Below are positions 23,370 to 30,922 of a stretch of 64,000 nt of DNA, in pieces. Origin of the DNA: an uncultured Sphingomonadales bacterium (GTDB lineage Bacteria; Pseudomonadota; Alphaproteobacteria; Sphingomonadales; Sphingomonadaceae). Location: contig CAILBC010000012.1 of NCBI GenBank assembly GCA_903832325.1, positions 20,379-84,378 of the forward strand, read 5' to 3'. The translations under genes were made by a program, and so were the position numbers. How positions within the stretch are numbered: the stretch's first letter is position 1; every line of letters starts with the position of its first letter. The notes under the pieces are model-generated. The model was not told the DNA's origin. It ran no database searches and worked only from the letters and a program-made list of their open reading frames with translations.

Positions 23370-24347
23370 TCAGGCTTCCTCCAGGATTTCATCATTGCCG
23401 GCACTGGAACTGGTCAAGGCAACAAACACATCTTCAAGATCGGCTTCGCGCGTTGTAAAATCGACGATGCCCCAGCCGAGCTCTTGCACCAGCGCCAGAA
23501 CCTGGCCGGCGCTGGTCATGTCCTTGTCATAAGAAATTTCGATCTGCCGTTCGCCCATAACGGTGCTGCGGCGGAACAGCGGATGTTGCGGCGCATGATC
23601 GATCGGCGCGTCCAAAGTCAGCACGACCACCTTTTCCCGCGCCATGTTGACCAGTTCGCGAGTCGGCTTGTTCGCAATCAGGCGGCCATGGTTGATGATC
23701 GCGATGCGGTCGCACAATTCCTCGGCTTCTTCGAGGTAATGCGTGGTCAGCACCACGGTTACCCCGCCGGCATTGAGTTCGCGAACCAGATCCCACAGCT
23801 GGCGCCGCAGTTCGACATCGACCCCGGCAGTCGGTTCGTCGAGCACGAGCACCGGCGGCGCGTGGACCATGGCCTTGGCAATCAGCAGGCGCCGTCGCAT
23901 GCCGCCCGACAACGACCGGGCATAGGCGTTCGCCTTGTCCCCCAGATGCACCGCCTCGAGCAGTTCCATCGACCGGCGCCGCGCGCGCGGCACGCCATAA
24001 AGCCCGGCCTGGATATCCAGCACTTCGATCGGGGTGAAAAACGGATCGAACACCACCTCTTGCGGCACGATCCCGATCGATGCCTTGGCATTGCGCCGGT
24101 CGTGATCGATGTCGTGGCCCCAGATTTCGATTGTGCCATCGGTCTTGGTCACCAGCCCGGCCAGCGTGTTGATCAGCGTCGATTTGCCCGCGCCATTGGG
24201 GCCCAGCAGCCCGAAAACCTGCCCGCGCGGCACATCGAAGCTGACACCGCCCAGCGCCAGTTTGCCTTCGGCTTCGCCCGCGGATTTGCCGGCAGGGGCA
24301 TAGCGTTTGACCAGATCACGGATGCGGATGGCGGGGGTCGGTTCCAT
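23370..24347 (-). CDS. ABC transporter ATP-binding protein (ABC-2 / DrrA-like)
   Basis: The 325-residue ATPase has Walker A GPNGAGKST, the Q-loop region (IVPQEVVFD), the signature LSGGMRRRL, Walker B VLVLDEPTAGVD and the His switch (LTTHYLEEAEELCD). A C-terminal domain of about 90 residues with DLEDVFVALT matches ATPases that pair with ABC-2-type permeases for export. I chose the ATG at 24347, which has AGGGAG before it; the frame from 24527 is unsupported. No permease gene is adjacent, so its partner is elsewhere. The substrate is unknown. Confidence 0.92.
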   Translation of the reverse strand: MEPTPAIRIRDLVKRYAPAGKSAGEAEGKLALGGVSFDVPRGQVFGLLGPNGAGKSTLINTLAGLVTKTDGTIEIWGHDIDHDRRNAKASIGIVPQEVVFDPFFTPIEVLDIQAGLYGVPRARRRSMELLEAVHLGDKANAYARSLSGGMRRRLLIAKAMVHAPPVLVLDEPTAGVDVELRRQLWDLVRELNAGGVTVVLTTHYLEEAEELCDRIAIINHGRLIANKPTRELVNMAREKVVVLTLDAPIDHAPQHPLFRRSTVMGERQIEISYDKDMTSAGQVLALVQELGWGIVDFTTREADLEDVFVALTSSSAGNDEILEEA

Positions 24348-24453
24348 GCAACACTCCCTGCCCCGCCCGACCGGCCGCGTAAAGGGCCAAGATGGGCCAA
24401 CCTTGTCCGCCGCGACTTGTCGCCGGCCGTGTCCTTTGCTACCCGCGCAGGCC

Positions 24454-24672
24454 ATGAACAAAGCCCCCGAAACCAGCATGACCACGTCAACCCGCGTCTG
24501 GTGCGATGGCGCCGCGGCAATCCGCACGACCGGCGGGTTTCAGCCTTCGGCACTGGGCCATCCGCGGGTCTGGCTGGAAATCGATGAGCGCGGCTATGCC
24601 GATTGCGGCTATTGCGACCGGCGCTTTGTGTTGCACGGCGGCCCGGCCGACACGGATTCAGCTGCAGCCTGA
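24454..24672 (+). CDS. Zinc-finger (zf-CHCC) domain protein
   Basis: The 72-residue protein has a zf-CHCC core: VWCDGAA, GHPRVWLEIDE and YADCGYCDRRFVL give one Cys, one His and two Cys as zinc ligands. The domain is that of the NDUFS6 accessory subunit of respiratory complex I; free-standing bacterial versions are common in alphaproteobacteria. I take the ATG at 24454; one at 24478 would also keep the domain. Its stop lies in a 15-bp tandem array that repeats in-frame stops. Confidence 0.88.
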   Translation: MNKAPETSMTTSTRVWCDGAAAIRTTGGFQPSALGHPRVWLEIDERGYADCGYCDRRFVLHGGPADTDSAAA

Positions 24673-24727
24673 GATTGTGGCGCCTAAGATTGTGGCGCCT
24701 GAACTTGCGTCGTCTGAACTTGCGCCC
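24668..24727 (+). repeat. 15-bp x4 array spanning the zinc-finger gene stop codon
   Basis: Four units (cctgagattgtggcg, cctaagattgtggcg, cctgaacttgcgtcg, tctgaacttgcgccc) run end to end. The gene's TGA at 24670 lies in the first. The others carry TAA at 24685, TGA at 24700 and TGA at 24715, all in the same frame. Confidence 0.9.
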
Positions 24728-24779
24728 AGGGCCTGAAGTGTAGCCAGTAGCGCAGGGCATCATCGCGCCCTATAGCAGG

Positions 24780-26225
24780 GTGATGATCAACACGACCGAC
24801 GCCCGTTCGCTGCTTTATCGCCCCGGCATGCTCACCCCGGATGATGCCTTGCGCCTGACCGCCGCTGCGCTGGGCCGGTGTGATGATGGTGAGCTGTTTC
24901 TGCAATTCATCGCCAGCGAAAGTTTCGGCTTTGATGATGGACGGCTGAAAACGGCCGACTATTCGCGCGATGCCGGGTTCGGCCTGCGCGGCGTGTCGGG
25001 CGAAATGACCGGCTTTGCCCATGCCAACGAAATTTCCGCCGCCGCCATCGCGCGCGCCGGCGAAACACTGACCCTGCTCGATCCGGCGCGAGGGGCCGCG
25101 GCACCGCCGCCGCGCGCCAGCAACCGCCACCTCTATACCGATGCCTCGCCGCTCGACGCGGTGCCGTTCGAGGCCAAAGTGCGCCTGCTGGAATCGATCG
25201 ATGCCGCGGCGCGCGCGCGCGATCCGCGGGTGGTGCAAGTGTCCGCATCGCTGGCTGCGAGCTGGTCGGTAATCGAAATCGTCCGCGCCGACGGCTTTGT
25301 CGCCGCCGATATCCGCCCGCTGGTCCGGCTGAATGTCGGAATCGTGGTCGAATCGAACGGCCGTCGCGAAACCGGCAGCTTTGGCATGGGCGGCCGGCGG
25401 CTTTATGATGACCTGTTTCTGCCTGCGACCTGGCAACGGGGGATAGACCAGGCCCTGGCGCAGGCGCTGGTCAATCTGGAGGCGGTGGCCGCGCCGGCGG
25501 GCGAAATGACCGTGCTTGTCGGGCCCGGCTGGCCCGGCGTGCTGCTGCACGAAGCGGTGGGGCACGGGCTGGAAGGCGATTTCAACCGCAAGGGCACCAG
25601 CGCCTTTTCCGGCCGGATCGGCCAGCGCGTGGCCGCCGCCGGGGTGACCGTGGTCGATGACGGCACGCTGGCCAATGAAAGCGGCGGCGCGCGGCGCGGT
25701 TCGCTGTCGATCGATGACGAAGGCACCCCGACGCAGGAAAACGTGCTGATCGAAGATGGCATTCTGAAATGCTATATGCAGGACCGGCTTAACGCGCGGC
25801 TGATGGGCGTGGCGGCCACCGGCAATGGCCGGCGCGAAAGCTATGCCCATGCGCCGATGCCGCGCATGACCAACACGTTCATGCGGTCGGGCAACGATGA
25901 TCCGGCGGAATTGCTGTCACGCGTGAAGCAGGGCATCTTTGCCAGATCGTTCGGCGGCGGCCAGGTCGACATCACCAGCGGCAAATTCGTGTTCACCTGC
26001 ACCGAGGCCTATCGCGTGGAAAACGGCCGGATCGGCGCGCCGATCAAGGGCGCAACGCTGATCGGCGACGGCCCGACCGCGCTGACCCGTATAGGCGGCA
26101 TCGGCAACGACATGGCGATCGACGAGGGCATCGGCATCTGCGGCAAAGGCGGACAGAGCGTGCCCGCCGGCGTGGGCCAGCCGACGCTGCTGCTCGAAGG
26201 GTTGACCGTGGGCGGCACCGGCTGA
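24780..26225 (+). CDS. tldD: Metalloprotease TldD
   Basis: TldD with its partner TldE/PmbA forms a heterodimeric zinc protease that degrades unfolded peptides and, in some bacteria, matures modified peptides such as microcin B17. The 481-residue protein has the HEAVGHGLEGD zinc motif near residue 257 and the family end with GTDxxxD-like GGQVDITSGKF and CGKGGQSVPAGVGQP. The partner TldE is not nearby. Two ATGs (24780 and 24783) compete for the start. Confidence 0.95.
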   Translation: MMINTTDARSLLYRPGMLTPDDALRLTAAALGRCDDGELFLQFIASESFGFDDGRLKTADYSRDAGFGLRGVSGEMTGFAHANEISAAAIARAGETLTLLDPARGAAAPPPRASNRHLYTDASPLDAVPFEAKVRLLESIDAAARARDPRVVQVSASLAASWSVIEIVRADGFVAADIRPLVRLNVGIVVESNGRRETGSFGMGGRRLYDDLFLPATWQRGIDQALAQALVNLEAVAAPAGEMTVLVGPGWPGVLLHEAVGHGLEGDFNRKGTSAFSGRIGQRVAAAGVTVVDDGTLANESGGARRGSLSIDDEGTPTQENVLIEDGILKCYMQDRLNARLMGVAATGNGRRESYAHAPMPRMTNTFMRSGNDDPAELLSRVKQGIFARSFGGGQVDITSGKFVFTCTEAYRVENGRIGAPIKGATLIGDGPTALTRIGGIGNDMAIDEGIGICGKGGQSVPAGVGQPTLLLEGLTVGGTG

Positions 26226-26250
26226 TCCGGCCCCCCACCCCCCCCCAAGT

Positions 26251-26310
26251 GTGATCCGGCCCCGCGTGATCCGGCCGCACGTGATCCGGGAGCGCGTGAT
26301 CCGGCCACAG
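26251..26310. repeat. 15-bp x4 tandem array after tldD
   Basis: Four units beginning GTGATCCGG (gtgatccggccccgc, ...ccgcac, ...gagcgc, ...ccacag) run at 26251, 26266, 26281 and 26296. The tldD stop region itself reads gctgatccggccccc, an outlying copy cut off from the array by a C-rich run (26231-26246). The unit thus appears to derive from the stop-codon sequence. Confidence 0.9.
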
Positions 26311-26414
26311 TCATCGCCCATTCAGAATCGGCGTGCCATTGTCAGGGATGAGAGAGTGCGCCAGGCTGAAAAAAGCGCCTGGAAAAACCCACCCGGACAA
26401 CAAGGAACCGTGCC

Positions 26415-26843
26415 ATGCTGCGATCGGGACACAAGATTGCACTGACCCTTGCCGCCACCGCCGCAGTGATTGCCGGTGCCGCGGTTGCCCACGCCCGCCC
26501 GCGGCTGACCGGCGAGCAGGAACTGGCCGAGCTGCTGAAAGACCGCGTGGCCGGCAAACCCGTGGATTGCATCAACCTGCCGATGGTTTCGTCTTCGCAA
26601 GTGATCGACAAGACCGCGATCGTCTATCAATCGGGCAGCACGTATTATGTGCAGCGGCCCCGCATCGGCGCCGAATCGCTCGATCGCGACGATGTGCTGG
26701 TAACGCGGCTGACCAGTTCGGAACTGTGCAGCATCGACACCGTGCAGCTGCATGACCGGTCGAGCGGATTCTGGCGCGGGTTTGTCGGGCTGGACAAGTT
26801 CGTGCCTTATGCCCGCCCGCCCAAGGTCAAGCCGGCCCGCTGA
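26415..26843 (+). CDS. Conserved exported protein, sphingomonad type
   Basis: The 142-residue protein has a signal peptide (IALTLAATAAVIAGAAVAHA) and a mature part of about 115 residues with two Cys: DRVAGKPVDCINL and SSELCSIDTVQL. The order 'AGKPVDCI..., IVYQSGSTYYVQRP, LCSID, GFVGLDKFVPY' recurs in small exported proteins of Sphingomonadales. The two Cys could pair. Function unknown. An AAGGAACC site lies near the start. It is followed by a GNAT gene 82 bp on. Confidence 0.8.
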   Translation: MLRSGHKIALTLAATAAVIAGAAVAHARPRLTGEQELAELLKDRVAGKPVDCINLPMVSSSQVIDKTAIVYQSGSTYYVQRPRIGAESLDRDDVLVTRLTSSELCSIDTVQLHDRSSGFWRGFVGLDKFVPYARPPKVKPAR

Positions 26844-26925
26844 AACCGGCCTGCTGATTGAAACCGATTCGCGCCAGCCACGACCGGGCTGGCGGACCGG
26901 GCGCGGATTGGTTAGGCACCGGCGC

Positions 26926-27438
26926 ATGACTTTGCGCCTTGCCACCCCTGCCGATATCAATGCGCTGGCCGATCTGGGCCGCCGTGCGTTCATTGCCAAG
27001 TTCGGCCCGCTATATGCCCCGCACGATCTCGCCGCGTTCCTTGACGACACGCATGTGCCCGCCAAAGTGGCACGCGAACTGGCCGATCCTGGCATGGTGG
27101 TGGCAGTGATCGAGGCCGGTGGCGCGATTGCCGCGTTCTGCAAAGTGGCCCATGCCAGCACGATGCCCCGCCACAGCGCGGCGCAGCGCCCGGCCGAAGT
27201 GAAACAGCTCTATACCGATCCCGATCTCATCGGGCGCGGGCTCGGCGCGCGGCTGATGACCTGGGCGATTGACGAAGCGCGGCGCGTGGGCGCGGACGAA
27301 TTGCAGCTATCGGTCTATGCCGACAATCCCGATGCGCACCGGTTCTATGCGCGGTTTGGCCTGGTCAAGATCGCCGACATCACCTTTCGCGTGGGTGACC
27401 ACATCGATCCCGAAATCATGATGGCAGTGCCGCTGTGA
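26926..27438 (+). CDS. GNAT-family N-acetyltransferase
   Basis: The 170-residue protein is a GCN5-related acetyltransferase. The acetyl-CoA loop is GRGLGARLM after the LYTDPDLI strand, followed by the motif B NPDAHRFYARFGLVKI. These enzymes acetylate amines on small molecules or proteins; the target is not predictable here. I chose the ATG at 26926, where the fold starts (MTLRLATPADINAL); a longer frame from 26752 overlaps the preceding gene. Confidence 0.92.
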   Translation: MTLRLATPADINALADLGRRAFIAKFGPLYAPHDLAAFLDDTHVPAKVARELADPGMVVAVIEAGGAIAAFCKVAHASTMPRHSAAQRPAEVKQLYTDPDLIGRGLGARLMTWAIDEARRVGADELQLSVYADNPDAHRFYARFGLVKIADITFRVGDHIDPEIMMAVPL

Positions 27439-27497
27439 TGGCGAAACACGACGACCCGGCCCCGCACCTCGGCCGGATCTGACAGGAGCTTGCGCAC

Positions 27498-27992
27498 ATG
27501 ATTGCATCTGACACCCCCGCTTCAGCCCTGCGTCGAAACACTGTGCGCCGCATCGCGTTGCTGGCGACGATGCTGATCGCCGCCACTGCCGGCGTGGCGC
27601 GGGCGGAGCCGGCCGCGCTCGATCTGGCAAAATATCGCGGCAAAGTGGTCTATCTCGATTTCTGGGCATCGTGGTGCGGGCCGTGCAAACAGGCTTTCCC
27701 GTTCATGGCCGAGCTTTCGCGTCAGTATCGCCCGGCCGATCTGGTGGTGATCACGGTGAACGAAGAACGCCAGCGCGCGCCGGGCGAAGCGTTTCTGCGC
27801 CAGGTCAAGTCAACTTTGCCGGTGGTCTGGGATGGCGACGGGGCGGTGGCGCGGCCCTGGGCGGTAAACGAGCTGCCCGCAACGCTGATTTTCGACCGCA
27901 AGGGCAAGATGCGGTTCCGCCATCAGGGGTTTGTTCCGGCAAATACCGCCGAATATCGCAAGCAACTGAATAGCCTGGTCAGCGAACACTGA
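27498..27992 (+). CDS. TlpA/thioredoxin-like periplasmic protein
   Basis: The 164-residue protein has an N-terminal export signal (basic RRNTVRR then IALLATMLIAATAGVARA) and a thioredoxin fold with WASWCGPC as redox centre and the cis-Pro in ELPATLIFD. This is the TlpA/ResA type, which works in the periplasm to reduce or exchange disulfides, often in cytochrome maturation. ACAGGAGC precedes the ATG. It follows the GNAT gene by 59 bp. Confidence 0.92.
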   Translation: MIASDTPASALRRNTVRRIALLATMLIAATAGVARAEPAALDLAKYRGKVVYLDFWASWCGPCKQAFPFMAELSRQYRPADLVVITVNEERQRAPGEAFLRQVKSTLPVVWDGDGAVARPWAVNELPATLIFDRKGKMRFRHQGFVPANTAEYRKQLNSLVSEH

Positions 27993-28145
27993 CCCGCATA
28001 CTGATGCTTGATAGGGGAAATTGGTAACGATTGCCTTCAGGAATCGGTAACAGAGTGGCAAGGATACCGCGCGTATAACCAATCCGCAGACTCGATGTGC
28101 ACCCGGGGCAGGGTGTGGCCGGGCGCAGTGGAAAGGGCGGTGGCA

Positions 28146-28853
28146 GTGTCAATGCACAGCGAAGGCCCCGAACGGCCGGCTGGATCGGGTTTGCCCGATG
28201 CAGAGGCTGGCGTGCACTCGGGCGCCGACTTGCGCGGTGCGCCCCGCTTTACCCTGCTGTTGCGCGTGGCCAAGCTGGTGGTCGACGGGCGCGAGATTTT
28301 TTGCGTGATTCGCGATGCCTCGACCACGGGGCTGAAAGTGCGCCTGTTTGTGCCACTGCCGGCGCATGCCGAACTGGCAGTGGAACTGGCCAATGGCGAT
28401 CGTCACAGCGCCAAATGCGTGTGGATGGCCAACGATCATGCCGGCCTGCAGTTTGACGAACCGATCGCGCTGGAACGGCTGCTCGATGAAGCCAAAGGGG
28501 CCGGGCAGCGGCGCTATGCGCGGCTGCGCATCATGCTCGACGGCGTGCTGCATTCGGGTGGTGAGGCAATTGCGGTGCGGTTTCGCAACATTTCCCAACA
28601 AGGCGCCTCGTTCGACAGCGAAAAATGGCTGCTGCTGAACGAGCTTGTGAAAATCGAGACCACCGTGCTGCCGCCGATCTATGCCAAAGTGCGCTGGCGC
28701 GATCATCCGCGCTATGGCGTGACTTTTGAACAGACCTTCAAGCTTGAAGACCTGGCGCACCGCTGCAATGGCCTGCCCGGGCCGGCGGCCCCGGTTTCGG
28801 GTGCGCACATGCAAAGTCCTGCACCGCCACGGCGCGTGACGGGCAGCAACTGA
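28146..28853 (+). CDS. Tandem PilZ-domain protein
   Basis: The roughly 235-residue protein appears to hold two PilZ domains. The first has RGAPRFTLLLR with DASTTG; the second has RRYARLRIMLD with NISQQG. PilZ domains bind cyclic di-GMP through an RxxxR motif and a (D/N)xSxxG motif, and both halves keep these. The second half's flanking sequences diverge. GGAAAGG stands 9 bases before the GTG at 28146; the ATG at 28152 is an alternative start. A half palindromic element begins right at the stop. Confidence 0.82.
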   Translation: MSMHSEGPERPAGSGLPDAEAGVHSGADLRGAPRFTLLLRVAKLVVDGREIFCVIRDASTTGLKVRLFVPLPAHAELAVELANGDRHSAKCVWMANDHAGLQFDEPIALERLLDEAKGAGQRRYARLRIMLDGVLHSGGEAIAVRFRNISQQGASFDSEKWLLLNELVKIETTVLPPIYAKVRWRDHPRYGVTFEQTFKLEDLAHRCNGLPGPAAPVSGAHMQSPAPPRRVTGSN

Positions 28854-28896
28854 TACCAACGTGGGGTGAGCTTGGCTCATCGCCCATCCATATGAT
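28853..28896 (+). repeat. Half paired-palindrome element, copy D
   Basis: Only the long hairpin is present: TACCAACGTGGGGTGAGC, loop ttg, then GCTCATCGCCCATCCATA, with several mismatches. As in copy A, it follows the gene's TGA directly (ctgatacc). The core and short hairpin are missing, so it looks like a decayed copy. Confidence 0.7.
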
Positions 28897-29158
28897 GCCC
28901 CGCCCCCGCCAGAACCCCATCGCACCGGCGCCCATGCGAATCATGCTTAGGGCCGGTTAACGCGGGTTTGGCGAATTTGGCGCAGACATTGCCTCGCCGA
29001 ACGTCATGAAAGCGCGCAAACCGGTAAAATGCCTTTCCGTGCCGCTTTCGCGAATTTTCGCCGATCACCCGCGCAGCGTTAACCATCCTTTATCCAATTT
29101 CGTTCACCTCGGTTCGGGCGGCAATCAGCCTGCACAGGCACACTGCAAGGGGCTAGGG
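28897..29158. other. Gap before the FAD oxidoreductase
   Basis: Together with the half palindrome this is a 305-bp gap. It is less GC-rich near 29030-29110 (aattttcgccgatcac, atccaatttcgttcacc), a likely promoter zone. No small gene or RNA was recognised. Confidence 0.35.
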
Positions 29159-30775
29159 ATGGCTTTCGAAATCGAGACGCAGCAATCAGCGAAAACCGCT
29201 GCCGATGCGCAATATGATGTGGACGTGGCAATCATCGGTGCGGGCCCGGCAGGGCTGACCGCCGGCTATCTGCTGTCGCGCCAGGGGTACAAAGTTGCGA
29301 TCATCGAAAAAGATCAGCACTATGTCGGCGGCATCAGCCGCACGGTCGAACACGAAGGCTATCGCTTCGACATCGGCGGGCACCGGTTCTTTTCGAAATC
29401 GCAGCAGGTCGTGGACTTGTGGAACGAAATTTTGCCCGACGATTTCATCCAGCGTCCGCGGATGAGCCGGATCTATTACGAGGGCAAATTCTATTCCTAT
29501 CCGCTGCGCGCGTTCGAAGCGCTGAACAATCTGGGCATCCTGCGCTCGACGGCGTGCATGGCGAGCTATGCCTGGTCGCGGCTGTTCCCGATCAAGGAGG
29601 TCCGCAGCTTTGAAGACTGGACCAGCAACCAGTTCGGCAAAAAGCTCTATTCGATCTTTTTCAAGACCTACACCGAAAAGGTCTGGGGCATGCCCTGCGA
29701 CGAAATGAGCGCCGACTGGGCCGCGCAGCGCATCAAGGGGCTGTCGCTGGGCGCGGCAGTGATCGACGGGCTGAAGCGCAGCCTGGGGCTGAACAAGCGC
29801 CCCAACAACGGCATGGCGACCAAGACGCTGCTCGAAACCTTCCGCTATCCGCGACTCGGGCCCGGCATGATGTGGGATGCCGCGCGCGACCGCATCGTTG
29901 AAGCCGGCAGCATGGTGCTGATGGGCCATTCGCTCAAGCAACTGGCCGGTGACGGCCAGACCGGCTGGAGGATGACGGCCACGCGCGCCGATGGCGGCGA
30001 AACCGTGATCCGCGCGGCCCATGCGATCAGCTCTGCGCCGATGCGCGAACTGGCGGCACGGATTCACCCGCTGCCGCAGACCACGCTCGAAGCCAGCCGT
30101 CTGCGCTATCGCGACTTTCTGACGGTTGCGCTGAAGATCCGTTCGGACGATCTGTTCCCCGACAACTGGATCTATATCCACGACAGCAAAGTGCGCGTGG
30201 GCCGCATCCAGAATTTCCGCTCGTGGTCGCCCGAAATGGTGCCCGATTCGGACGTTGCCTGTGTCGGCCTCGAATACTTCTGCTTTGAAGGTGATGACCT
30301 GTGGGCATCGACCGACGATGCGCTGGTCGAATTGGCGACGAAGGAAATGGCGATCCTGGGGCTGGTCCGTCCGGAACAGGTGATCGGCGGCGCGGTGGTG
30401 CGTCAGGAAAAGGCCTATCCGGTCTATGACGACGAATATGCCGCCAATGTTGCCGCGATGCGCACCGAGCTGGAAGCGGCCTATCCGACGCTGCACATGG
30501 TCGGCCGCAACGGCATGCATCGCTACAACAACCAGGATCATGCGATGATGACCGCCATGCTTTCGGTGGAAAACATCATGGCCGGCGAACGCGTCTATGA
30601 CATCTGGTGCGTCAACGAAGACGCCGAATACCACGAAGCGGGCAACGAGGGCGATACCAAGGCCCTGCCCACCGCGCCGGGTCGCCGCGAAGTAAGCGCC
30701 GATAGCCAGGCCGCACTCGATTCGGTGCGGGCGGTTCCGGAACGGATTGTCAAAGGTGGCCGCAAGGCTGCCTGA
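29159..30775 (+). CDS. FAD/NAD(P)-dependent oxidoreductase, UDP-galactopyranose-mutase-like
   Basis: The 538-residue protein has an N-terminal FAD-binding [15 protein letters not shown], then the [11 protein letters not shown] block. The closing FAD contact is [19 protein letters not shown]. The overall pattern is that of UDP-galactopyranose mutase and related flavoproteins found in polysaccharide or lipid-linked sugar loci. I chose the ATG at 29159 because AAGGGG lies just before it. The next gene is a large membrane protein of GT-C type, so a role in a lipid-linked or surface glycan is likely, but the substrate is not known. Confidence 0.88.
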   Translation: MAFEIETQQSAKTAADAQYDVDVAIIGAGPAGLTAGYLLSRQGYKVAIIEKDQHYVGGISRTVEHEGYRFDIGGHRFFSKSQQVVDLWNEILPDDFIQRPRMSRIYYEGKFYSYPLRAFEALNNLGILRSTACMASYAWSRLFPIKEVRSFEDWTSNQFGKKLYSIFFKTYTEKVWGMPCDEMSADWAAQRIKGLSLGAAVIDGLKRSLGLNKRPNNGMATKTLLETFRYPRLGPGMMWDAARDRIVEAGSMVLMGHSLKQLAGDGQTGWRMTATRADGGETVIRAAHAISSAPMRELAARIHPLPQTTLEASRLRYRDFLTVALKIRSDDLFPDNWIYIHDSKVRVGRIQNFRSWSPEMVPDSDVACVGLEYFCFEGDDLWASTDDALVELATKEMAILGLVRPEQVIGGAVVRQEKAYPVYDDEYAANVAAMRTELEAAYPTLHMVGRNGMHRYNNQDHAMMTAMLSVENIMAGERVYDIWCVNEDAEYHEAGNEGDTKALPTAPGRREVSADSQAALDSVRAVPERIVKGGRKAA

Positions 30776-30792
30776 CTTGCCGGAGAAGGCAT

Positions 30793-30855
30793 GCGCCGGG
30801 CCGGAACGGGCCCGGCGCAGCGCCTTTCCCGCACCCCGGGGCCGGAACCGGCCCC
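30793..30855. other. Two strong GC hairpins between the oxidoreductase and membrane genes
   Basis: GCGCCGGGCC / GGCCCGGCGC (30793-30818, 6-base loop) and GGGGCCGG / CCGGCCCC (30838-30855, 2-base loop) are both perfect. There is no T run, so they may slow or attenuate transcription, or protect the upstream mRNA, rather than act as a plain terminator. Confidence 0.5.
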
Positions 30856-30922
30856 TCGATCCCAGGACAACCGCACCGGACGACGCCTGGTGCGCGGCGC
30901 GCAGGACAATGGCAATCGGCTG

